From: 2-02-FULL-66-14 sp037443705
GTDB lineage: Bacteria; Pseudomonadota; Gammaproteobacteria; Burkholderiales; SG8-39
Direction: 5' to 3'
Length of the DNA: 64,000 nucleotides
Assembly: GCA_037443705.1 (NCBI GenBank)
Contig: JBBINV010000005.1
Coordinates: 31,713-95,712, forward strand
The notes beneath the pieces were generated by a model. The model made no database searches. It was given only the letters and a program-made list of their open reading frames with translations, and was not told the DNA's origin. The translations under genes were made by a program, and so were the position numbers. Shown one piece after another: positions 57,451 to 64,000 of this stretch (its first letter is position 1; each line of letters opens with the position of its first letter).

Positions 57451-59477
57451 TCCGCGGACCGCTCGCCGCCTCCGCGATCGCGGCCGCCGTCCTCTTCTTC
57501 CTCGCGGTGCCCGCGGTTTCGGCGCCCGCCGGCGCGCTGCTCGCGGCCCTTGCGCTTCTTTCGTGGGCCGTTTTCGCGAGCGGCCGGCTCGTGCTGCGCG
57601 CGGCCGGCGCCATCGACCTGCCGCTTGCCGCCGCGTGGCCGGCGGGCGTCGCCGCGCTCGGCGTCGCGACTCTCGCGACCGTAGCCATCGCTCCGCTCAC
57701 AGCCTTCGCCGCGCTCGTTCCCTGGGCCATCCTGGGAATCCTGGGAGATGTCCTGCTCGCCAGGCGCATTCCGCCGGAACCGCCTCCGGGGCGCACGGAC
57801 CTCGTGGCGATCGTGCTTTGTGCGCTGCTGGCCGCGGCATGGTGCCGGGAGCTCGCGGGCGCACCGCGCGCGCTGGAGCTGCAAGGACGGCTTCCGGCCT
57901 GGATCGACTTCTTCATTCACGGCGGCGTGATCTCGCAGTTCGGCGATCCGCGCGCGATCGGGCGCGGCGCGATCTGGCTGGCGGACTACCCGCGGCCGGT
58001 CTATCACTACGCCTCGTACATGCTGCCTGCCGCGCTGGCGGTGCCGCTCGACCTGCCCGGGCTGCCGCTCGCGACCTCGCTGTGGGTGCCGATCGGGTTC
58101 TTCGCGCTCGCGTCGGGCGGCTACGCGCTCGGCGCGGCGCTCGCAGGGCCGGCCGGCGGCGTCGCGGCACTCGCGGCGCTGCTCGTGGCGCCGGATGCCT
58201 CGAACTACTGGCTGCGCAACGGCTTCTACAGCTTCCACTGGAACATGCTCTCGCACCCGGGCTCCACCTATGCGCTCGGAACCGCGCTCCTCGCGGTCGT
58301 GCTCCTGCAGCGCTGGATCGAAACGCGCGCGCGCGCCGCGCTCGCAGCGAGCCTCGCGCTCGTCGCTGCGACGTTTGTGTTCCGCGTGCACGTGTTCCTG
58401 CTGCTCCTCCCGGCCTGGCTGGCCGTGCTTGCGCTCGCCTCGCGCACGGTGGCGCGGCACCCGAAACGGTTTCTGCTCGCCGGTGCCGCCCTCGCGATCG
58501 CGGCGCTCGCGGGGCTGCGCGCGCTTCCCGAACTGCCGCTCGGCGAGTCCTGGGCGTTCGATCAGGGCCAGGCGCTCGAGCGCTTTCTGCACCAGGTGCA
58601 CGACCGGCAGGAACCCACCGGTTACGAAGGGGCATACCGGCGCGCACGCGAGGCATACGGCGACGCCATCGGGCTCGCGGCGGGCGTCCTGCTCGTGTAT
58701 CCGGCGGCCCTCGGCGCCTTCCTGGTGCTCCTTCCGGCGGCGATGTGGCTCGTGCGAAAGCGGCTTCGCCTTCGCGGCATCGACGCCTTCCCGCTCGCGC
58801 TGATCGCGTTCTACGGCCTGATCATGGTGCTCGCGCCCGTGCCCTCTCACCAGGACTCGACCGATCTCACGCACCGGCCGTTCGTCCTGCTCTACGCCGC
58901 CATCGCGGTCTGGACGGCGGCGGCGTTCATGGACTGGCTGTCGAGGCAGGGCGAGCACGGACCCGGCAGGCTATGGCAGACCGCCGCCCTCGCGTGCGCG
59001 CTCGCGCTGCCCGTCCTCTGGGTGCTCGCCGCGGAGCTCGCGCGCCCGAAGTTCGGCTGGGGCTGGGAGCTTGCGCGGCACGCGATCGCGCCCGACCTGC
59101 GCGCGGGCGCCGCGTTCCTTCGCACCCGCTCGCGCGCCGGGGACACGTTCGCTGCCTCGGGGCTCGCGCCCGGCTATGCGCCGATCGACGCGCCGACTGC
59201 CCTGGTCGCGCTGACCGCGACCCCGGCGTTCCTCGCGCGCCCGTGGTACCAGGTGTTCCTGGGCGGCCCGCGCGCCGCCCTCGCCATCCGTCGCTACAAC
59301 GCGCTGAAAGCGGCCGAGCACGCGTCCACGCCCTCGGCGGCGATGTCCGAGCTTCGCAAGCTGGGGGTGCGGTGGTACGTGGTCACGAAACCGGGGGAAC
59401 CGTCGTGGGATCCGGCGCGCTCGCGGGCGGCGTTCAATCGCGGCACCGTAGCGATCTACGATACGATTTCGCCCTGA
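57447..59477 (+). CDS. Large polytopic membrane protein of unknown function
   Basis: I do not recognise the family. 676 residues with about twelve hydrophobic helices over the first 530, then a soluble C-terminal part of about 150 residues. Motif-like spots: WLADYPRPVYHYASYML, NYWLRNGFYSFHWNMLSHPGS, PVPSHQDSTDLTHRPFV. The general look (multi-helix membrane part with a long loop holding D and H residues, then a soluble end) recalls GT-C-type membrane glycosyltransferases, but no diagnostic motif is seen. GTG start overlaps the suhB stop. Confidence 0.72.
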   Translation: MIRGPLAASAIAAAVLFFLAVPAVSAPAGALLAALALLSWAVFASGRLVLRAAGAIDLPLAAAWPAGVAALGVATLATVAIAPLTAFAALVPWAILGILGDVLLARRIPPEPPPGRTDLVAIVLCALLAAAWCRELAGAPRALELQGRLPAWIDFFIHGGVISQFGDPRAIGRGAIWLADYPRPVYHYASYMLPAALAVPLDLPGLPLATSLWVPIGFFALASGGYALGAALAGPAGGVAALAALLVAPDASNYWLRNGFYSFHWNMLSHPGSTYALGTALLAVVLLQRWIETRARAALAASLALVAATFVFRVHVFLLLLPAWLAVLALASRTVARHPKRFLLAGAALAIAALAGLRALPELPLGESWAFDQGQALERFLHQVHDRQEPTGYEGAYRRAREAYGDAIGLAAGVLLVYPAALGAFLVLLPAAMWLVRKRLRLRGIDAFPLALIAFYGLIMVLAPVPSHQDSTDLTHRPFVLLYAAIAVWTAAAFMDWLSRQGEHGPGRLWQTAALACALALPVLWVLAAELARPKFGWGWELARHAIAPDLRAGAAFLRTRSRAGDTFAASGLAPGYAPIDAPTALVALTATPAFLARPWYQVFLGGPRAALAIRRYNALKAAEHASTPSAAMSELRKLGVRWYVVTKPGEPSWDPARSRAAFNRGTVAIYDTISP

Positions 59478-59489
59478 CCCGGCGCGCGC

Positions 59490-60383
59490 ATGCAAGACCT
59501 CGATTTCTCCAGGAAGCCCGGCCCCCGGCCCGAGCCCCCACGCGGCACCGAGCAGGCCACCGCGCAGAGCCCGCTTTACAACCCGGCGCTCGCGCTCCAG
59601 TTCTTCCGCGGCGCCGGCACCGTGGAGGACCGGCCGGGCGGCAAGCCGATCTTCGAGCAGGACGACAAAGCGGGCGGCCTCTTCTCCAAGGGCGCGCGGA
59701 TGTACCTGCTGCTCGAGGGCGAGGTGGGCCTCATGGTCGCGGGCAAGTTCTTCGGCGTGGTCAAGCAGGGCGAGGTGTTCGGCGAGCTCGCCGTGATCGC
59801 GGGGCTGCCGCGCAGCGCCACCGCCCTGGCCAAGACCGACTGCAGGCTCCTGTCCCTCGACGAGAAGCAGTTCCACGCCGGTCTGCAGAAGACACCGGAG
59901 TTCGCGCTGATGCTGATGAGCGTGATGGTGCAGCGCCTGCGCCAGAGCCTCGCGAAGCTCGCCCCCGGGACCGCCGGCCTGCCCGCCGAGCGCAGCGACG
60001 TGCTCGACAGGAAGACGCTCGCGGGCCTGAAACTCGAGCTGGGCGCGAACGAGCCCGCGCTCTTCCCCGCCGGCAAGGTCATCATGACCGCCGGCGCCGC
60101 GGGGGCCTTCATGTACGTGGTGCTGGAGGGCCGCGTCGCGATCAGCGTCGCCAACCGCGTCGTGGAGCGCGTAGGCCCCGGCGGGATGTTCGGCGAGATG
60201 GCGCTCGTCGACCGCGCCGCGCGCGCCGCCACCGCGGTGGCCGAGACCGACGTGGCGCTGCTCGCGATCAACCGCAACGATTTCCTCGATCTCGTCCGGG
60301 CGCGCCCGGCGTTCGGCGCCTCGCTCCTGAAGGCGATCGCGCTCCGGATGCAGCAGCTCGCGCATCAGGTGACAGGAAAGTAG
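59490..60383 (+). CDS. Protein with two cyclic-nucleotide-binding domains
   Basis: A 297-residue protein with two cNMP-binding folds and no DNA-binding or kinase domain. Phosphate-binding cassettes: GEVFGELAVIAGLPRSATALA (about 95-115) and GGMFGEMALVDRAARAATAVA (about 231-251), each with the Arg that usually contacts the cyclic phosphate. It may be a cyclic-nucleotide sensor that works through protein contact. Its stop codon overlaps the mutS GTG by one base (TAGTG), so the two genes are coupled. Confidence 0.87.
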   Translation: MQDLDFSRKPGPRPEPPRGTEQATAQSPLYNPALALQFFRGAGTVEDRPGGKPIFEQDDKAGGLFSKGARMYLLLEGEVGLMVAGKFFGVVKQGEVFGELAVIAGLPRSATALAKTDCRLLSLDEKQFHAGLQKTPEFALMLMSVMVQRLRQSLAKLAPGTAGLPAERSDVLDRKTLAGLKLELGANEPALFPAGKVIMTAGAAGAFMYVVLEGRVAISVANRVVERVGPGGMFGEMALVDRAARAATAVAETDVALLAINRNDFLDLVRARPAFGASLLKAIALRMQQLAHQVTGK

Positions 60384-62929
60384 TGGAGCGTCCCGACCCG
60401 GCGGCGCACGCCGCGCACACGCCGGTGATGCAGCAGTACCTGCGCATCAAGGCGGAGCACCCGGACATCCTGGTGTTCTACCGGATGGGCGACTTCTACG
60501 AGCTGTTCTACGAAGACGCGGAAAAAGCGGCGCGGCTCCTGGACATCACGCTCACCTCGCGCGGCGTATCGGCCGGCGCGCCGGTGACGATGGCGGGGGT
60601 GCCCGCGCACTCGGTCGAGCAGTATCTCGCGAAGCTCGTGAAGCTCGGCGAATCGGTCGCGATCTGCGAGCAGATCGGCGATCCGAACACCGCGAAGGGA
60701 CCCGTCGAGCGGCGCGTGACGCGCATCGTCACGCCCGGCACGCTCACCGACCCGGAGCTGCTCGACGACAAGTCCGAGAATGTCCTTCTTTCGCTCTGCC
60801 GGGACAAGAGCACCGTGGGGCTGGCGTGGCTCTCGCTCGCGAGCGGCGAGCTGCGCGTGGCCGAGATCGCGCCCCAGGCCCTGGGCAACGAGTTGCGGCG
60901 CATCGGCCCGGCGGAGGTTCTGCTCTCGGATTCGTTGGAACTCGAAGGCGTCTGCGTCACGAAGCTTCCGCAATGGCACTTCGATGTCGAAGGCGGAAAG
61001 CGCAAGCTCCTCAGGCAGCTCGGCGCGGCGGCGCTGGAGGGATTCGGCTGCGAGGACCTGACGCTCGCGATCGGCGCCTGCGGCGCGCTGCTCGAGTACG
61101 CCGCGAAGACGCAGGGCCAGGCGCTCGCGCACGTCTCGGCGGTGCGCGCCGAGCGCGGCTCGGATTACGTGCGCATGGACGCGGCGACGCGGCGCAACCT
61201 CGAGATCACCGAGACGCTGCGCGGCGAGCCCGCGCCCACCCTCTTCTCGCTCCTCGACGAATGCGCCACCGGCATGGGCAGCCGGCTGCTGCGCCACTGG
61301 CTGCACCATCCGCTTCGGGACCGCAAGCCTCTCCTGGAACGTCAGGGTGCCGTCGCGCAGCTGGAGGATTCGCATTCCCTGATTCATTCCGTCCTGCGCC
61401 GCTTCGCCGATGTGGAGCGCATCGCCGCGCGCATCGCGCTCAAGACCGCGCGTCCCCGGGATCTTTCCGCCTTGAGAGAGAGCCTGGGGTCCCTGGGGAC
61501 TCTGGTCGAAGCGATTCCCCGCGACGAATCAAGTCCTCTGTTATCGGCGCTCCGGAGCGACCTCCGGACCCCTGCCGACTGCCTCGACCTCCTTCGCCGC
61601 GCGATCGCGCCCGAGCCTGCGGCAATGCTGCGCGAGGGCGGTGTGATCGCGGACGGCTATTCGCCGCAGCTGGACGAATTGCGCGGGCTGCAGTCGAACG
61701 CCGGCGGCTTCCTGGTGGAGCTCGAGCGGCGCGAGAAGGAAAGAACCGGCATCCCGAACCTGCGCGTCGCGTACAACCACGTGCACGGCTACTACATTGA
61801 GGTGACGAACGCGCACGTCGGCAAGGTGCCGGAAGACTACCGGCGCCGGCAGACGCTCAAGAACGCCGAGCGCTACATCACGCCGGAGCTCAAGACCTTC
61901 GAGGACAGGGCGCTCTCGGCGCGGGATCGCGCGCTGGCCCTTGAAAAGGTTCTTTACGATGGTCTCCTCGAAACCCTGAAGCAGGACCTGAGCGCCCTTC
62001 AGCGGATCGCGCGCGCACTTGCACAGCTCGACGCGCTTTCGAGCTTCGCGCTGACGGCGCAAAAGCGGAACTACGTCCGGCCGGAGTTCGCCGACGAGAT
62101 CCTGATCGAGATCGAGGGCGGACGCCACCCCGTCGTCGAGCCACGGCTCGGGCAATTCATCGCCAACGACTGCCGCCTCGCGCCGGAGCGCCGGCTGCTG
62201 CTCATCACCGGCCCCAACATGGGCGGCAAGTCCACCTACATGCGGCAGGTCGCGCTGATCGCCCTCATGGCGCACGCGGGCTCTTTCGTGCCGGCGAGAT
62301 CGGCGCGCCTCGGACCGATCGACCAGATCTTCACGCGCGTCGGCGCGGCCGATGATCTCGCCGGCGGGCGCTCGACCTTCATGGTCGAGATGACCGAGAG
62401 CGCGGCGATCCTGCACAACGCGACGCCGTCGAGCCTCGTGCTGATGGACGAGGTCGGGCGCGGCACCTCGACCTTCGACGGCCTCGCGCTCGCCTGGGCA
62501 ATCGCGCGCCACCTGATCGAGAAGAACCGCGCGCTGACGCTCTTCGCCACGCACTATTTCGAGCTCACGCGCCTCGCGCTCGAGCACCGCGACGCCGCCA
62601 ACGTGCACCTCGAGGCGATCGAGCACAAGGACACGGTCGTGTTCCTGCACGAGGTGAAGGAAGGCCCCGCGAGCGACAGCTACGGGCTCGCGGTCGCTGC
62701 GCTCGCGGGCGTGCCGAAACCCGTGGTGCGGCAAGCCCGGCGGTACCTGGAAATGCTGGAGGAGCAAAGCCTCGCGCGCGGCGGGCAGGACGATCTTTTC
62801 GCAAAAGGACGGGCGCCGGAGCCGGAGCCGGCGGCCGACGAGCTGCGGGAGGCGCTGCAGGCGGTCAACCCCGACGAGCTCACGCCGCGCGAGGCGCTCG
62901 AGCTCCTTTACCGCCTCAAAAAGCTGTAG
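60383..62929 (+). CDS. mutS: DNA mismatch repair protein MutS
   Basis: An 848-residue mismatch-recognition ATPase. N-terminal mismatch motif VFYRMGDFYELFYEDA (the F-x-E residues), Walker A GPNMGGKST at 610-618, Walker B LVLMDEVGRGTSTFDGLALAW and the C-terminal DELTPREALELLYRLKK. Start at GTG 60383, after AGGAAAG; a later ATG would cut the conserved HTPVMQQYLRIK. No mutL nearby. Confidence 0.96.
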   Translation: MERPDPAAHAAHTPVMQQYLRIKAEHPDILVFYRMGDFYELFYEDAEKAARLLDITLTSRGVSAGAPVTMAGVPAHSVEQYLAKLVKLGESVAICEQIGDPNTAKGPVERRVTRIVTPGTLTDPELLDDKSENVLLSLCRDKSTVGLAWLSLASGELRVAEIAPQALGNELRRIGPAEVLLSDSLELEGVCVTKLPQWHFDVEGGKRKLLRQLGAAALEGFGCEDLTLAIGACGALLEYAAKTQGQALAHVSAVRAERGSDYVRMDAATRRNLEITETLRGEPAPTLFSLLDECATGMGSRLLRHWLHHPLRDRKPLLERQGAVAQLEDSHSLIHSVLRRFADVERIAARIALKTARPRDLSALRESLGSLGTLVEAIPRDESSPLLSALRSDLRTPADCLDLLRRAIAPEPAAMLREGGVIADGYSPQLDELRGLQSNAGGFLVELERREKERTGIPNLRVAYNHVHGYYIEVTNAHVGKVPEDYRRRQTLKNAERYITPELKTFEDRALSARDRALALEKVLYDGLLETLKQDLSALQRIARALAQLDALSSFALTAQKRNYVRPEFADEILIEIEGGRHPVVEPRLGQFIANDCRLAPERRLLLITGPNMGGKSTYMRQVALIALMAHAGSFVPARSARLGPIDQIFTRVGAADDLAGGRSTFMVEMTESAAILHNATPSSLVLMDEVGRGTSTFDGLALAWAIARHLIEKNRALTLFATHYFELTRLALEHRDAANVHLEAIEHKDTVVFLHEVKEGPASDSYGLAVAALAGVPKPVVRQARRYLEMLEEQSLARGGQDDLFAKGRAPEPEPAADELREALQAVNPDELTPREALELLYRLKKL

Positions 62930-62944
62930 CGGGTGCCGTCCGTG

Positions 62945-63046
62945 CAGCGGGGACCCGATCTGGTCGCGCCGCAGGCCGATGTCGCGAAGCATGTAATCCG
63001 GAAGCGCCTCGAGCTCGCGCTGCGTGCGCGAAACCCTCGCCGCCGC
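62945..63046 (-). pseudogene. DUF1127 (YjiS-like) gene fragment
   Basis: Minus-strand reading gives SRTQRELEALPDYMLRDIGL followed by RRDQI, the core of DUF1127 proteins (R-E-L-x-x-L-x-D-x-x-L-x-D-I-G-L). There is no start codon before the fragment and no stop after it; the frame runs on antisense to mutS. Both ends are therefore lost. The fragment lies opposite the first codons of the MocR remnant. Confidence 0.6.
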
Positions 63047-63997
63047 GCGGTGGCGCGCCGCGCCCTGGAATGGGGCTGCCGCATCGACTATCGCAACCTC
63101 GTCACCACCACCGGCTGCATGGAAGCGATCAACCTGTGCCTGCGCGCCGTGACGCAGCCCGGCGACACCGTGGCGCTGGAGTCCCCCACCTACTACGGTT
63201 TCCTGCAGATCCTGCAGGCTCTGGGCCTGCGCGCGATCGAGATTCCCACGCACCCGCGAAGCGGCATCTCGCTGGAGGCGCTCGAGCTTGCGCTCGCGGC
63301 GCACCCGGTGAAAGCGGTGCTCGTGATGCCGAACGTCGCGAACCCGATCGGCGCCACGATGTCGGATGCGGCCAAGAAGCGCCTGGTGACGATGCTCGCG
63401 GTGCGCGGCGTGCCGCTCATCGAGGACCACATCTACGCGGAGCTCAATTACGAGGGTCCCGCGCCGCGCGCCGCGAAGGCCTTCGATCGCACCGGCAACG
63501 TGATGCTGTGCAGCTCGTTCTCGAAGACGCTCGCTCCCGGCCTCAAGTCGGGCTGGATCGAGCCCGGGCGCTGGCGCGAGCGCATCCGCACGCTGAAGTT
63601 CGTCGCGAGCGGGGGGCACACCGAGATCGTGGAGCGTACCCTCGCCGAGATGCTCGATTCGGGCGGGTACGAGCGCTCGCTGCGGAGCCTGCGCAGGCGC
63701 TGCGCGCAGCAAGTCGACGCCGCGCGCGCGGTGATCGCGGACTCATTCCCGAAAGGCACCCGGGTGACGCGGCCGGCCGGTGGATTCATCCTCTGGATCG
63801 AGATGCCGAAAGGCACGAACTCGATCGGGCTTTTCGAGCGGCTGCTCGAGCGCGGCATCAGCATCGCGCCGGGACCCATGTTCTCGGCCTCGCAGCGCTA
63901 CCGCAACTGCATACGCATCAGCGTCGGCCACCCGTGGAGCGACCGGACCGAGAAAGCCTTGCGGGAGATAGGCCGCCTCGCTTCGAGGGCTGACTAG
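63047..63997 (+). pseudogene. 5'-truncated MocR-type (GntR/aminotransferase) regulator
   Basis: From AVARRALEWGC the sequence follows the aminotransferase half of MocR-like regulators: VTTTGCMEAINLCLRAV, ESPTYYGFLQIL, PLIEDHIYAELNY, Schiff-base Lys in CSSFSKTLAPGLKSGWI, and an intact C-terminus. The GntR winged helix, linker and the first 50 or so residues of the aminotransferase fold are missing. The open frame runs back to a GTG at 62933, but that extension is antisense to the DUF1127 fragment. A shortened free-standing enzyme cannot be excluded. Confidence 0.7.
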
Positions 63998-64000
63998 CTC

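Noticed and set aside
57275..62929. A single open frame of 1884 codons on the plus strand
   Set aside because: Only the last 848 codons are mutS; the rest is an out-of-frame shadow of suhB, the membrane protein and the cNMP protein, caused by high GC.
61541..63712. A 723-codon minus-strand open frame opposite mutS
   Set aside because: Arg/His-rich, no family features apart from the short DUF1127 core; a GC shadow of mutS.
1..64000. CRISPR arrays, tRNA or rRNA genes, prophage or integron elements
   Set aside because: No regularly spaced repeats, cloverleaf-like sequences, integrase or phage structural genes were seen when reading both strands.

Overview
The window looks like chromosomal DNA of a very GC-rich betaproteobacterium, probably Burkholderiales-like and possibly uncultured. 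Evidence: a class I PHA synthase, the suhB / trmJ / cysE / iscR-S-U-A / hscB-A / fdx / iscX neighbourhood, DUF4124 and MocR-type proteins, GTG starts and dense 4-base stop/start overlaps. I see no phage, transposase, CRISPR, rRNA or tRNA, and no gap over 300 bases without a gene.

Layout. 0-8.8 kb is mixed metabolism and defence: PHA synthase divergent from a feruloyl-CoA-synthase-like ligase, two convergent toxin-antitoxin pairs (MntA/HepT and a Phd/PIN pair), an EamA exporter, cysteine dioxygenase, small secreted proteins, a nonsense-broken Vgb-lyase-like gene and an AhpD-like protein. 8.8-19.4 kb is a complete minus-strand chemosensory operon (soluble receptor, CheY, STAS, CheA, receptor, CheW, receptor, CheR, CheD, CheB) preceded by a sigma-28-like promoter; its two membrane receptors share an exactly identical 808-base signalling segment. 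19.4-26.0 kb is a tightly overlapped minus-strand sensory operon: globin-coupled histidine kinase, PAS/HisKA_2 kinase, ANTAR response regulator and a multi-PAS HisKA_2 kinase with a frameshift at a G5 run.

26.2-29.4 kb (plus) holds a transglutaminase-like lipoprotein, YciB, BolA and a PpiC-type prolyl isomerase. 29.4-39.5 kb is an eleven-gene minus-strand operon for a modified glycan or glycolipid: sugar dehydrogenase, N-acyltransferase, two aminotransferases, epimerase, sulfotransferase, two methyltransferases, polyprenyl-phosphate-type glycosyltransferase, deacetylase and flippase-like membrane protein. 39.5-41.3 kb has a macrodomain protein, an exported MsrA and a DUF4124 protein. 41.3-49.0 kb is an Opp-type ABC importer with two amidohydrolases and a methyltransferase, preceded by an internally deleted LysR gene.

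49.6-56.6 kb is the ISC iron-sulfur assembly operon with cysE and trmJ. Both cysE and iscR are preceded by a good match to the IscR type 1 site laid over a sigma-70 -35 box, so cysteine precursor supply and cluster assembly probably share feedback control. 56.7-64 kb (plus) carries suhB, a large unknown membrane protein, a double cNMP-binding protein, mutS, and a junction where a reversed DUF1127 fragment meets a 5'-truncated MocR aminotransferase.

All gene functions are inferred by reading family motifs by eye; no database search was possible.
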